Notes: generated by a model from the sequence alone, not told the origin. DNA of 64,000 bases from Prorocentrum cordatum (GCA_963575745.1 CAUYUJ010009591.1:241438-305437); one strand, 5' to 3'. Shown: positions 1-11,480, numbered from the stretch's first letter. Translations and numbers: made by a program.

Positions 1-545
1 CGAAGCGTGTGAAGGGTGTGCCGAATCGTGTGCGGGCACGCCATGCGGACCCTGCTGCTGGCGGCCCCTCCCCATGGAGATGCGAAGCGTGTGGGAGACT
101 GTCGATGGGGTGTGACTCATTGCATCTGTTCCATCACCGTCTCCACTTGTGGGGCGCGTGCGGTCGCCGCGCGCGATCGGACCTGCACTGCACACGCCAT
201 GCAGACCCTGCGGTTGGGACCTTCGTTGGGGCTCCCGAAGGGGCCACGAAACGTGCGACGGGTGTGCCAACCCGGGCGGGGTACGCCAGGCGGACCGGAC
301 CCTGCCGCTGGGGTCGACGGTGGAGCGCCCCATGCGGCCACGAAGCGCGTGAGAGAGGTGCCGAATCGTGTGCGGGTCAGTCATGCGGACCCTGCCGCTG
401 GGGCCGTCGGTGGAGCTGCCCATGGAGACACGAAGCCTGTGAGAGGTGTGCCGAATCGTGTGCGGGTATATGCGGACCATGCCGCTGGGGTCGTCGGTGG
501 AGCTCCCCTATGGGGCACGAAACGTGCGAGGGGTGTGACGAAATG
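1..545. repeat. Degenerate ~90-bp minisatellite, copy 1
   Basis: Tandem units of about 85-91 bp, each containing variants of GTGTGCCGAATCGTGTGCGGG, GCCATGCGGACCCTGCCGCTGG and GGAGCTCCCCATGG. The same family returns at 16185-17415 and 47176-48075. The units carry few stops, so several frames stay open, but no frame keeps a protein pattern between units. Confidence 0.88.
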
Positions 546-989
546 TGAATACTGCGGAGGGCAAAGGCAGAGATGGGAGGAGGGAGGAGGAGGGAGGAGT
601 AAGGAAAAAGGAACGCGGGGCGCTGTCCCTTCAAAACGAGGACCCAACACAAGATGGTTTGGAAAACCTGTACTGGAAACGACCCAGGACCAGACCTGGT
701 GGTCGCAAGCTCGCCAACATTGCGTGCACGACGCCCTCTCGAGAATCGAAAAGAGCAATCTGCAAATCGGCCTGGCAGGGTGGGGGTTCTAGCAACCTCT
801 GGGGTGAGCGCCACGATAGCCAGAACCCCTCCTGAGCCCAGCGTGGCAGGATAAGTCAGCATCTGATCGGCAAGTCGGATCGAATCGGTGTGCTCTGGAT
901 CAGGCAGCATCGGCACGGAATCGAAATCGAATCGGCTGCGCCAGGATGCACAACAACGTCATGCAAACATCGGGCCGCATCGGATCGTC
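546..989. other. Repeat-flanking sequence, no gene
   Basis: A purine-rich GGGAGGA stretch (575-625) is followed by unique-looking sequence. The whole block recurs at 17417-17860, and its first part (GCAAAGGCAGAGATGGGAGG onward) recurs at 48090-48200. It therefore travels with the 90-bp minisatellite as its right flank. I see no coding signal. Confidence 0.7.
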
Positions 990-1165
990 GGAATCTGCCG
1001 GCCCCCTTGTGGGGCCACCAGGCTGTCGGGCGAAGTTGCTGCTCCCTGCGCCAGTTGCTGTTTCAAATATCCAATGTTACAGTACTGCTGTCTGCTTCCT
1101 ACTGTAAGTTGCTGAAGTCCGCGCGAGGGGGGGAGCCTCAAACCAGCAGTTGACTACGCCCGGAT
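990..1165. repeat. Dispersed repeat with GCCGGCCCCCTTG head
   Basis: Starts with GAATCTGCCGGCCCCCTTG followed by a short hairpin (GGCCCCC TTGT GGGGCC). Related copies are 12789-13020 and 17860-18035, sharing the head, a middle with CAGTTNC and GTTACAGT motifs, and a tail with GCGCGAGGGGGGG. The 12789 copy forms the 3' side of a coding intron, so this is a candidate intron-generating repeat. Confidence 0.75.
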
Positions 1166-1215
1166 CGCGTGCTCTGAATGCCCTGGGGTGCGTGGGACAC
1201 GTAAAAATACATGAG

Positions 1216-1400
1216 GTTCGCGCCCCCGAAGCCATAATCCCTTTGTATATTATGCAATTGTCGCGTCCCCGAGGCCCCCCCTTGTAAATTATGCAATGCT
1301 TGCGTCCCCAAGGCAACAGAGCCTCGTAAATTACTCAATGTTCGCGTCCCCGAAGCCTTAAACCCTGGAAAACTACACTGTATTCGCATTGCCGAGGCCA
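1216..1400. repeat. ~42-bp tandem repeat
   Basis: About four and a half degenerate units of 41-43 bp, each starting near TTCGCGTCCCCGAAGCC and ending near AAATTANNCAATG, at 1216, 1259, 1300, 1341 and 1382. The array is repeated at 18087-18275. Confidence 0.8.
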
Positions 1401-3170
1401 AGATTGCTCGAAGGTGCCCGAAGATGGTTCCAAGATGGCCCAAGAGGGCCCAGAGAGGACCCAAGAGAGCTCCAAGAGGACTCCCGAGAGAGCCCCACGA
1501 GGCCAAAATCGTAGATGTTACGAAAGTGTTTGAAGGAGTATGGCCTTCTCGCATCTTTGGCTTTCCAACACTCCAAGACGGCTCAAGAAGCTCCCAAGAC
1601 CGCCCCAAGGCAGCCCAAGACGCCTCCAAGGGGGCCCCAAGACGCCCCAAGAGGGCTCTCAGATGGCCCAAGAAGCGCTCAAGACGGCCCAAGAAGGCCC
1701 CAAGACGTCCCCAAGAGGGGCCCAAGCAGGGGACCACGAACCGAGTATTCCATATTTGTGCCCCGAGAAGCCCCCGGGAAGCACCAAGAGGCCGTCAAGA
1801 GGCCCCAAGAGGCCCTAAGAGGCACCCGAGACGCGCCCAAGAGGCATCCAAGAGACCCAAAAGATGCCCCACAAAGCCCCAAGAGGCCCCCAAGAGGCGC
1901 CCAAACCGCCTCCAAGAGGCCCCCGAGAGGCTCCCCACGACACCGCAACACATATACAAGAGGCCTCAGACCCACAACCCAGGCACGGTGGCGGGGATGG
2001 GCCGAAGGCCACTAGAATCCGCCGCCCCCTGTTGATTCATCACAGGGGTGCCTTACGTGCTAGACCCTTTCGGATTTTGGTGTTGATTCTTTTTCCAAAA
2101 AAACTCCCCCTGGGCCTCCGGCGCGACCCGCTGGCCACCCGGAAAGATTGCCAAGGACCTCAATCCGGAAAAAAATCCTCCAAAATGGTCCAAGATGGCC
2201 TCCAAGATGGTCACGTTGGCCCAAGATGGCCTCCAAGATGGTCCAAAATGGCCTCCAAGTCCGCCCAAGATGGTCCTTGACGGCCTCTAAGACGGCCCAG
2301 GAGTCCAGAATCCCTCCAAATTCGCCCAAGAAGCCTCCAAAACGGCCCAACACGACCCAAGAGGCCTCCAAGAGGTCCTCCAGGGGGACCCGAAGAGGCC
2401 AAAACCATCGATTGTCCAACAGTTTTTGAAGGATGTTGGCACTTGTTTCTTCTCGGCATTCCGACGGCTCAAGACGGCCCAAGAGGCCCCCCCAAGAGCG
2501 CCCCAAGATCGCCCACGAGGCCTCCAAGATGGCCCCATGACGGCCCAAGAGGCCCCCAAGACGGCCCCAAGAGGTCCCCAAGAGGCCTCCAAGACGGCCA
2601 CGATCGCCTCCGCAACGGCTAAGATGACCCCGAGATGCCTCCAAGACGGCCCAAGATGCATCCAAGACGGTCTAAGATGGCCTCAATATTGCCCAAGACG
2701 GCCCAAGAGGCCCCCAAGAGCCTCCAAGACGGCCCAAGAGGCCTCCAAGAGGGGGAGGGCCCGAAGAGACCAAAATCAGATTGTCCATCAGTTTTCAAAG
2801 AATTTTGGCAATTGTTTCTGCTCGGCATTCCGACGGCTCAAGACGGCCCAAGAGGCCCCCAAGAGCGCCCCAAGATCGCCCACGAGGCCTCCAAGATGGC
2901 CCCGTGACGGCCCAAGAGGCCCCCAAGACGGCCCCAAGAGGCCCCCAAGAGGCCTCCAAGACGGCCAAGGTGGCCTCCAAGACGGCTGCGATGGCCCCAA
3001 GATGCCTCCAAGACGGCCCAAGATGCATCGAAGACGGCCTGAGACGGCCCAAGAGGCCCCCAAGAGGCGCCCAAGACGGCCCAAGAGGCCTCCAAGAGGT
3101 CGTCCAGGAAGGCCCGAAGAGACCAAAATCATTGCTCTTCCTTTGGGCTTTGAAGGATTTTGACATTTGT
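1401..3170. repeat. CAAGAGGCC minisatellite with ~364-bp higher-order repeat
   Basis: Dense short degenerate units of 11-15 bp such as CCCAAGACGGC and CCCAAGAGGCC. Superimposed is a longer unit with a non-repetitive spacer (TTTGAAGGATNTTGGCANTTGT and TTCTCGGCATTCCGACGG) at about 2425, 2790 and 3154. Stops are rare in every frame, so spurious open frames of 200-240 codons cover it on both strands. No conserved domain is visible. Confidence 0.9.
2019..2125. repeat. Dispersed repeat variant, CCGCCCCCTGTTG type
   Basis: GAATCCGCCGCCCCCTG, a spacer, CACAGGGGTGCC, then a T-rich stretch and an AACTCCCCCTGGG motif. Related copies are at 18889-18990 and 20274-20400. The first 15 bases resemble the head of the repeat at 990. 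Confidence 0.65.
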
Positions 3171-3184
3171 TTCTTCTCGACAGC

Positions 3185-3479
3185 ACATGAATACGCACGT
3201 ACATACATACATGCATGCAAACAAACATACATACATACAAACATGTGTACATACATACATACATACATACATACATACATACATACATACATACATACAT
3301 ACATACATACATGCGTACATACATACATACGCACATGCGTGTATGCAAACATACATACATACATACATACATACAAACAAAAACACATACATACAAACAT
3401 ACATACGTACATCCATACATACATGCGTACATCCATACATACATACATGCGTACATACATACATCGATAGATGCATACG
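3185..3479. repeat. (ACAT)n microsatellite, left part
   Basis: Near-continuous ACAT units with occasional G, C or AA variants. Together with 7578-8730 it encloses the LINE at 3480-7577, with the repeat in the same orientation on both sides. The apparent Ile-His-Thr-Tyr and Met-Tyr-Val-Cys polypeptides are simply the translated repeat. Confidence 0.97.
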
Positions 3480-3489
3480 TTTTTTTCCG

Positions 3490-4924
3490 TGCGAAATCGA
3501 GCAAACGCGCAGCCGCGGCGCTCGACCCCGCCCAAAGGCTCAATCCGGGACCTTGGGGAGCTGCGCAATGTGTTGCGCCGCCAAGCATGCAAACGCCTCC
3601 GCGCTGCCACCCGCGCGGGGCAATTCCCCAAGGAGCAGCGCCGCCTGGCACCGCGCCGGCAGACGCCCCCGCCAACCCGGACACGCGCTCCCCAGCATGC
3701 TTGCTGCCGATGCCGAACTGTCGCCGCGCAGCGGAGGCAGAAGACGTGGCCCGGCCCGTGCGCGAGGGCGTGGGGCCACCACGAGCGGCCGGCGAAAAAC
3801 GCGGCCAGCATGTCCTCACTGCTGACGGGCGCGTCCGTTCCGCTGCGGCGCGGACAGGTCGGCGCTGGCGTCGCCCGGCCAGCGGGGGCGTCGGCCGCCG
3901 CGGCAGACACCGCGCGGGCCCGGGTCCCGCGGCGCACGTTGCGCCAGTCGCGCGGCCGGCGGCGGGCGGCGGGCGGCGCCGCCGCCAGGGCAGCCAGCTG
4001 CGCGGCTGCGAGCACGCGCCGCGCGGCCTCCAGCTGCTCGAGCTCCCTGCGGCGCGCGGCCACAGCTGCTGGTGGGGGGGCGCGCTGCGCCGCGGCTGCC
4101 CCAGCGTCGCCGTCGGCCGCCGCGTTGCCCAGGCGGTCCCGCTCGCGCAGCCCGCGCTCGCGCGCCTCCGCTGGCGTCAGGCGCGCGGGGACCCGCCGGG
4201 CCCTGGGCCTCCCGCTGCGGACTGCCTCAACCACCTGCAGCCAGAGGTCGGCGCGCCCCCGCTCCCGCGGGTCCGCGCCGGCCACGGCCTGAGCGCAGCA
4301 GCGAACGACGTACTTGCTGTCGGAAGCGAGATCGATGGGGCCCCCGACGGCGCGCGCGGCCGCCACCACCGCTGCGACCACGGCGCGCTGGGCTGTCTGC
4401 AGCCCGTCCACCGGGCCGCCGAGGTTGGGCTCGCCAGCGCCCTCGCGGCGCAGACCCCAAGCCGCGCGCGCCAGCATGGGGTCTGTCGGGTGGATGCACG
4501 CGCCGTCACTCCACACAGCGCGGCGGGGCGCGCGGGGCTGCAGCTCGGCCTCCGGCGGGAACAGCGGGCCGTCGCGGCCGGCGGCGTCGGCGAGGGTAGC
4601 CGGGAGGGGCGGCGTGGCCAAGACCCCCGCGATGGCGACTCCTGCGGGCAGCTCCTGGCGGAAGGCAGCTGCGTCCGGGGACGGGGCGCCCCGGGAGGCG
4701 AACGCTGCGGCCAACGCCGCGCGCCGCTTGCCCCCCCGCGCCGGACACACCCACAAGCGGCGCTCGCGGTCCTCAGGGGCTAAGCCACAGTGCGGGCACT
4801 TCGCCGCCTGCCCGTTCCACTTCGCCGCGACGAATTCCGCGGCGACGCTGCCGCAGATGACACTGCGCAACGCCCCAGCGGCGTCGGCCCCAAGCGCACC
4901 GCCCTCGAGCAGACAGCGCGTCGC
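3490..4924 (-). pseudogene. LINE C-terminal region: zinc knuckle and RNase H-like
   Basis: Read in the same frame as the RT, separated from it only by a TGA (4925-4927). After about 25 residues there is a Cys-His cluster (CPHCG, then WVCP). RNase H-like motifs follow: SDGA near residue 119, an AQRA helix, ASDSKYVV, and a late GNAAADGDA. In the family the AQRA motif is followed by the second catalytic acid (AQRAE). Here Val stands there (AQRAVV), so the active site is probably dead. A further Cys cluster (FCLRC) lies near the end. The frame then runs through the microsatellite, which cannot be part of the protein. Confidence 0.8.
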
Positions 4925-6795
4925 TCAGCGGCCCACGCCGTCGGCCAGGTGGGCGTAACACGGCCGGCGGGCCGCGACCTTGCAGCATTCGGACTGGGCC
5001 CGCGCCGCCGAGAGGACCCGTTCGGTGGCCCGTCTCGGCCGGTCGGCAGGCCGCCAGCCGCCCGGCGCCGTCGGCGCGCAGCCCCAGCACTCCACGTCGC
5101 TTCCCAGACACAGCTCGCGCATGCTGCGCAACGCGGCGGCCACGGGCCCGACGGCGCGCCCGGCCCCCGCGTGGACAGCCGCGGCCGTGTTGCGCCACAG
5201 AGAGCGGTCGAGCTGGCCAGACCGAAGCGCCCGCGCGACCCGCAGCACCGGCGCGAGCGTCTCCGCGGCCTTTGGGCCCCGGCGCCAGGTGGGGCTGAGC
5301 ACGCTGAACACGATCTCAGCGGCCGCCCGGGGGCCGTGGCGAGTGGCGCCCCTGGCCGCGCGGCGGAGCCGCTCCAACTCGCGGGCAGCAGGGCGCCCGC
5401 AGGACGACCCGTAGGTGCCCGCGGCCGTGCCGGCGGCAGCGCCCATCAGGCAGCGCCAGCGGAAGGGCACTGGCAGGCGGCGGAGCCGAGCGAACCGGCC
5501 GCGCGCCAGCTGCACCCTCCCTGCAGTCACGGGGTGTTTCCGCTGCTTGCCAGCCACCGCGACGACCCCGAGATCGCGGATCTCGGTTCCAGCGGAGATC
5601 GATGGCATCTCTCTCTGGAGCCACCGCCGCACCGCCGCCTTGTTAGCAAACTGATTGCTCTTGACCTCGTGCAGCCGCCAATCCACGTCACCCTCGTAGG
5701 CACGGGTGATCCGCAGGGCCTCTGCAACGGCCTCGGCGGTCTCGTCGGGATCGCCGCGCGCCCACAGCGTGAGGTCGTCGACGTACACGCGGCGCCTCAA
5801 GCCATCGCGCACGCGCCCCGTACGGCGGTACCACGGTCGGACCAAGACGCTCAGCACGAAGACGGCCAGCGCGCAACCAGGGAGGATGCCGCTGGTAGGC
5901 TCCCACGGCAAGCCCAGAGCACCATCGACGCGCAGCCGGCGAGGCGCCGCGTAGGTGGCAAGCAGAGGCCCGCGGAGCCATGCAGGAACGCCGGCGCGAG
6001 TCAGCACGCGCTCCAGGAGCTGCAGGCTAACGTGGTCGAAAGCCCTTCTCCAATCCAAGGCGCAACCACAAATGGCCTCGCCCGCGGCCTCCGCGGCCTC
6101 GAGCTCCAGCGCGAGGTCCCACGCGAGCTCCTCGGCCCCGACGTTGCCGTCGCCGTCGCCCCATGCCGAACGGCATCGCGCAAACAGCTGCGCCCGGCCC
6201 GCGGCCCATACGCGGTACAGCATGGGAAAAGCCAGATTGGACGTCGGTCCATAGGCCCATCGCCAGCCTTAGGCAGCGGCAGGCCCTCCGGCTGGCAGAG
6301 CGCGTCGGGCCATCTGCCAAGGCGCCCCACTGCCTCGAGGAGCTCCGCGACCCACTCCAGGAGCTCGGGAGGGAGAAGGCGGAGCTCGGCCACCGTCCAA
6401 CCCTCGAGGCCGGGCGCCTTGCGCTTCGCCATGGCCGTGAGGATCGAGCGGACCAGCGTGGCCGTCCACGGCACCCTCTCCGGGAAGGGCGGCAGGGAGT
6501 CGAGCTCCACGAGCCAGTGCTCGAGGTCGGGCGGCGCCGGGACTCGCCGCTGCCACAAGGCCTTCCAATTGTGCTCGAAGAACCGGAGCTGGGCGGCCGC
6601 CCCGCCGCGGAGGGAGCGGCACCACCGGCGATCCCCCGTGCCTCGCACCAGCTGCGCCTTCTTCGTCGCCGTGCGGGGCGGGCACGAGGGCAGCAGACAA
6701 GGCGCTGTCTGCGCGGGCCCAGCGGTACAAACGCCCGCCTCCGTTAGCCAGCGCTTGCTGGGCCCACTCCTGCTAGGAGTCGCGGCGGCGTGCAC
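4925..6795 (-). pseudogene. LINE reverse transcriptase, frameshifted
   Basis: The first part (6795 to about 6224) carries the N-terminal RT signatures KAPGLEGW, a leucine-rich helix, GRWPDAL and LPLPKAGDGP. The reading then moves by one base and continues (6223-4925) with motif A (LDWRRAFDHV), motif B (SGILPGCALA, where other families often have QG) and the catalytic motif C, YVDD in RVYVDDLTLWA. About 230 residues of thumb region follow before a TGA. Motif order and spacing fit the LINE RT family. The long plus-strand open frames opposite are shadows caused by GC-rich codon usage. Confidence 0.9.
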
Positions 6796-6949
6796 GTGCA
6801 GCCTGCTGCGCCTCCTGATGCTCAGCCTCAGCCCGCGCGATGCTGCTGGCCATCAGGCCCGGCGCTGTCGTGAGGCGCTGCAGGTCCGCCGACCACGCGC
6901 TCCCGGCAGGCTCATCCCGGCACAACGCTGAGGCCACCGCCCGCGCAAG

Positions 6950-7577
6950 TTAGCAGCCAAGGCCCCACCGCCGCGCGGCGTGCTGCATGGAGCGGAGGCG
7001 CCGCAGCCGCAGCAGCGCAGCATCCGCGGCCTTGTCGCACGCCTCGCCGCACGCGCCGGAGGTGCGGGGCTGGCTGGCCTGCCACTTCGTGTAGGCATGC
7101 CGCCGCTCGGGCGGCTGAAGGTAGCCCATTCGGCGGCCAAGCCACTGGCGCACGGCAGCCTCCAGCGTGGCCCACGCCGCCGCCATGTTGCCATCGCGGA
7201 GGGCGGCCTGGAAGGGCCGCCTGTGCTCTCGGACCACCCCGTCGGTGACGGCCTGTCGGGCGTCGGGCCACCCGTCCGAAGGCGGCCCATCGAGGGGCAG
7301 AGGCCGCCTCTGCATGGCAGCAACCTCCGGCGCCTCGACTGCCAGCTCCACCTCCAACGCTGCGTGCGTCGCCAACCCAAGATCCCAGCGTAAACCCGCG
7401 GACACGACGTGCTCGGCCGCGGCCCTGTTGGCGAGTACGTAGTCTATCCTGGACGGCCGGCCCGAGCTTGGCAAGCACGTTGGCCCCGCCACTGCCAAGA
7501 TGTCCTGCCAGCCAGCCATTGCCAGGAGAGGCTCCACGCTCGTGCCATGGAGCGCGATGTTAAAGTCACCCACCACA
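6950..7577 (-). pseudogene. LINE endonuclease, C-terminal part
   Basis: An endonuclease/exonuclease/phosphatase-type domain that nicks target DNA for LINE insertion. It starts directly from the microsatellite with VVGDFN and continues to the family signature SRIDYVLAN. A His (ATHAALEVEL) sits about where the catalytic SDH is expected, but the Asp is missing. About 130 residues of linker follow up to a TAA. The N-terminal catalytic half is absent because the element is 5' truncated. The initiator-like Met-Tyr-Val peptide in front is translated microsatellite. Confidence 0.85.
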
Positions 7578-8730
7578 TACATACATGCATGCATACATAC
7601 ATACATATATGCATACATAGATGCATACGCACATACATGCATACATGCATACAAACGTACGTACATACATACACACACGTACGTACATAAATACATACAT
7701 ATATGAATACGTACATACATACATGCATATGTGCATACATAAGTACGTACGTGCATACATACATGCAACCATACATACATGCAACCATACATACATACAT
7801 ACATACGTACATACATACATATATACGGACGTACAAACGTACATCCATACGACCATACATGCATCCGTACATACACACGTACATACATGAATGCATGCGT
7901 ACATACATGCATACATACAAACGAACAAACAACATACGTACATACGTACGTACATTCATGCACACATACATACATACAAACATACATGCATGCCTACAGA
8001 TATGCATACATACAAACGTACATGTATACATGTATACGTACATACATACGTTTATATATACGTGCATACATTTATACAAGCATACATCGATGCATGCATA
8101 CATACATACATACATATATACATACGTACGTACGTACATACATGCATGCATACATGCACACGATCATACATACATGTATAAATAAATACATACGTACATA
8201 CATACATGAATGCAGTCATACATATATACATACGTACGTACGTAGACACATACATACATACGTACGTACGTACATGCATACGTGCACACATACATAAATA
8301 CGTACATGCATGTGTACATCAATACGTAGAACTGTACCCACATACATACATGCATATATGCATACACGCATGGACACATACGTACATAGATACATACGTA
8401 CATACGTGCATACACACATACAAACATACAAACTGACATACGTAAGTACATACACACAAATGTACATACATACGTACATATATGCAAATATGCATACATA
8501 CATACATACATACATACATACATACATGCATGCATGCATGCATGCATACATACATATATACATACATACATACGTGCATACATACATACATACATACATA
8601 CATACATACATACATACATACATACATACATACATACATACATACATACGTACATACGTACATACGTACATACGTACATACATACATACATACATACATA
8701 CATACATACATACGTACATACATACACTAT
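7578..8730. repeat. (ACAT)n microsatellite, right part
   Basis: About 1.15 kb of ACAT and ACGT/GCAT variants, most uniform at 8490-8725. It borders the truncated 5' end of the LINE and ends at a GCGCGCGCTTCGCGCGCGC palindrome (8737-8757). Confidence 0.97.
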
Positions 8731-9640
8731 AGTCACACGCGCGCGCTTCGCGCGCGCTTAGGTTCTTGCACGCCCCAGCGCGCGCAGTTCTTGGGGGGCA
8801 TCTCAGGGGCCTTGTGGACGCGGTCTGGAAGTTCTGAAGGCTTCTTAATTTGAAAGCCCGTGTCATCGAGTTCAGCGGCGGAATCGTAGCGGGCTCTTGG
8901 GGGCCTTATGGGGCTTCCTGGGAGCGTTTTGTGGGCCTCTTGGGTCCTCTTTGGAGTCTCTAGGGAACCTCTTGGGGCCTCTTGGAGAGCCTTTTCGGGG
9001 CGTCTTGGAGACTCCTGGGGATCTCTAGGGGCGGAGAGATTCAAATGTCCGTTCGGGGACCCCACCTTTGCCCTCTCTTGGGGCGTCCTAGGGCCTTCTT
9101 CAGCTGCCTTGGGGCCGTCTTGGGCCGTCTTGGGAGCCTCATGGGAGCCTCTTGGCAACATCCTGGGTCTTCTCGAGGGCCTCCCGGGGGCTTCTGGGCC
9201 TCATGGGGGTCTCGTGGGGCAGAGGGCCCGAAAAGTCTGGTCGGATCCCCCGGGGGGGGCCCTCTTTGGCCGTCTTGGAAACCTCTTGGACCGTCTTTGG
9301 GCCCTCGACTCTTAGGCCATCTTGGAGCCGTCTCGGGAGCCTCTTCGGCCGTCTTGGGGCGACCTTGGGGGCCTTTTGGGTAGTCTTGCAGCGTCGGAAG
9401 CCGAAAAGGCGAGAACACAAAAAACATTCAAAAACCATAGAACCATCAACAAGTTGTTTCTCTGTCTGCCCTCTTGGGAAGCCTCTTGGAGGCCTCGTGG
9501 GGCGTCTTGGAGGGCTCTTGGGCCGCCTTGGAGCCATCGTGGGCGTCTCGGGACCCTCTTGGACCATCTTGGGGGACTCCTTGGGAAATCTTCGAGGCCT
9601 CTTGGGCGTCTTGAGGCCCCTTTGAGGCGCCGGGGCGGGG
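8731..9640. repeat. CAAGAGGCC-family minisatellite, inverted
   Basis: The plus strand is rich in GGCCTCTTGGG and GCCGTCTTGG, the reverse complement of the family at 1401-3170. The spacer of the higher-order unit is also present inverted (about 9395-9460, GGCGAGAACAC and CATTCAAAAACCATAG). Open frames on both strands (up to 166 codons) follow from the stop-poor unit. Confidence 0.85.
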
Positions 9641-9714
9641 GTATCAAAAAAGGGGGGGCGATGTCAGGGAGGTGGGCGGGGCCCTTTTCGGGGGGGCGGT
9701 ATATGTTTGTTATA

Positions 9715-9905
9715 CATGCACCTAAATACGCATGTGTATATACAAATGAATATATATATATATATATATATGTATACATATATATATGTGTGTGTGCCCA
9801 TACAGTTCTCCTGCTATATTAACCTATATATATACACAAATATATATATATATATGCTTATATATAAAAACCCCATGTACATATATATATATATATACAT
9901 ATAAC
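9715..9905. repeat. (TA)n-rich microsatellite
   Basis: Long TATATA runs broken by TGTG, GTATACA and short unique words. No gene. Confidence 0.95.
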
Positions 9906-9939
9906 ACCGACGATGAGAGCCAAGCGGGCAGGACATTAA

Positions 9940-9973
9940 ATGCAACACGACGGCGACGACGATGACGCCGAAA

Positions 9974-10015
<42 letters not shown>

Positions 10016-10025
10016 ACGACGCCGA

Positions 10026-10084
<59 letters not shown>

Positions 10085-10104
10085 ACGACGACGACGACGA
10101 CCAC

Positions 10105-10152
<48 letters not shown>
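9940..10152. repeat. (GACGCC)n and (GAC)n array
   Basis: Perfect hexamer GACGCC repeats pass into GAC triplets. Read in frame they give poly-Asp/Ala, poly-Thr/Pro or poly-Val/Gly, none of which is credible as a gene. Confidence 0.96.
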
Positions 10153-10153
<1 letters not shown>

Positions 10154-10705
10154 GCTCGGTCCAGCTCGAATGAAATCCTGCTACACGGTTGGATGTGGCT
10201 AGAGGGCTGGATGTGGCTAGAGGGCTGGATCCAGTCCGAATAGAACCCTACAACAGTCCTGCTATAGTAGGGCCCTGCTACACCTCTCATGGGATCCTAC
10301 GAAAGGGTCCGATCCAGCTCTGATAGAATCCTGACTGTAGGGCTGGATGCCGCTTTGATATTCCTATGAAGAATCGATCAAGCCAAATTGGAATTCAACA
10401 AAAGCTCGACCCAACCCTACTAGAATCCTACTAGAGCTGCGTTCACCTCTCATGGAACCCACGAAGGTTCGATCCAACTATAGTCGAATCCGGAACCTGA
10501 GAATGGAACTGGATCCAGGTCTCATAGAATCGCATTCGGTTTCGACCCAAATATAATAACATACTATGGGCTGCATTCAAATCTACTCGAAAACTACTAA
10601 AGCTGGATCCAACTCAGATAAAATCCTGCTATGGCCTGAATGCAATTACAATAGAATCCTACTGGAGCTCCATCCGACTTCAATGCAAACCTACTAGCAT
10701 CGCAC
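10153..10705. repeat. Degenerate GGATCCA/AATCCTA repeat field
   Basis: About 550 bases of diverged units of roughly 40-45 bp. They alternate GCTGGATCCAGCTC-like words with ATAGAATCCTACTA-like words, and begin with two close copies of GAGGGCTGGATGTGGCTA (10185-10230). Base composition is more AT-rich than the neighbours. No gene is visible. Confidence 0.7.
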
Positions 10706-10711
10706 TGCTGG

Positions 10712-10905
10712 TTAGGCGTCGTCGTCGACGTTGTGGTTGTCGCCGTCGTCGTCTCGTTGTCGTCGCCAACGTGGATCCCGCAAGCGCTCAGTCGTCGTCG
10801 TCGTTGTCGTCGTTGTCGTCGCCGTCGTCGTCGCCAACGTAGTCGTGATCGTGGTGGTGGTCGTCGTCGTCGTCGTCGCCGGCGTCGTCGTCGCCCTTGA
10901 CGCCG
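10712..10905. repeat. (GTC)n/(GTT)n microsatellite
   Basis: GTCGTC and GTTGTC triplets with short interruptions; the reverse-strand counterpart of the GAC array at 9940. Confidence 0.93.
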
Positions 10906-11279
10906 CCCCCCCAGGGTTCGAACCGGGCCCCCTCTGGTCCGAACCCCAGAGGGGTGGCCTCTGGCCTCCCCCTCCACCCCTCCCAAATTAGGAGTGGGAT
11001 GCTGTTCTACCCCCCCGTCAGGGTCGAACCCGGGGGGGGGGCCTTGCTAGTAGCGCCAGAAAGCGGTCTTTCGGAACTATTGGATAGCGTGTTGCTTGGC
11101 GGCCCGGGCGGCCCCGGCGGCACGCTATGCCCTGCGATCGGATAGAGTGTCGCTCCGCTCCGCGGGGCGGGAGGCTCGGGGTCACGGAACGTTGACCTCT
11201 GGGAATAGTGGCGTGGATAGCGTGTCGCACCCAAGCGTGGTGGGCCAGACCAGGTGAAACGACACGCTATCAAAAAGTT
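10906..11279. other. GC-rich spacer, no gene
   Basis: Contains GGTTCGAACC (10917-10926), a run of G's, and three copies of GATAGCGTGT or its complement ACACGCTATC (11093, 11216 and 11262), which suggest an inverted-repeat relic. No open frame here has a protein pattern. Confidence 0.55.
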
Positions 11280-11480
11280 CTCTACAGTATAAAGGAGCGA
11301 CCCAAATGGAGTGTGGACAGAACCCCCTTTTAACAAACTTAGCCTGGCGAAGACCAAACCATGTACAGCTGCGAGCATCGCGAGGCAGGTGAAATGTAAG
11401 AGGGGGCAGCACAAATATTGAGGCGTCAATCGAAAAGGAAAAGCGGGTACGGGCTCGCGGGGGGATGTTCTGATTCTCCC
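11280..11480 (+). repeat. Dispersed repeat shared with 46925-47080
   Basis: Shares CGAGCATCGCGAGGCAGG, GCGTCAATC and AAGCGGGTACGGGCTCGCGG with 46925-47080 in the same orientation. The second copy lies downstream of a (CTC)n tract, placing both in a larger microsatellite-linked family. Confidence 0.75.

Larger units (their letters stand above)
1..3184. repeat. Segmental duplication, left copy
   Basis: Bases 1-3184 match 16871-20028 in the same orientation with few mismatches and small indels. The largest is about 36 bases near 2126-2165 that is missing from the right copy. Both copies carry the same order: 90-bp minisatellite, dispersed repeat, 42-bp tandem repeat, CAAGAGGCC minisatellite. 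Similarity stops at the shared tetranucleotide CAGC (3181-3184 and 20025-20028). After that this copy runs into (ACAT)n and the other does not. The left edge lies outside the window. Confidence 0.93.
3480..7577 (-). mobile_element. 5'-truncated, decayed LINE in (ACAT)n
   Basis: A non-LTR retrotransposon on the minus strand. In coding order it holds the C-terminal part of an endonuclease (7577-6950), reverse transcriptase (6795-4925), then a Cys-His knuckle and an RNase H-like domain (4870 to about 3500). The 3' end is a run of seven A's (minus strand, 3480-3486) abutting the microsatellite. The 5' end is cut just before the endonuclease GDFN motif. Such 5' truncation is typical of target-primed reverse transcription. 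Stops at 6950-6952 and 4925-4927 and a one-base shift near 6224 show that the copy is dead. GC content is far above that of the flanking repeats. Confidence 0.9.

Noticed and set aside
4790-6931. 713-codon plus-strand open frame opposite the LINE RT
   Set aside because: Antisense shadow of GC-rich coding sequence. The minus strand carries the ordered RT motifs.
3215-8866. Long Met-Tyr-Val-Cys and Ile-His-Thr-Tyr open frames
   Set aside because: Direct translation of (ACAT)n on either strand.
10910-10935. GGTTCGAACC as a tRNA B box or tRNA-derived SINE
   Set aside because: The flanks do not pair as a T-arm stem, and no A box, acceptor stem or anticodon arm is visible.
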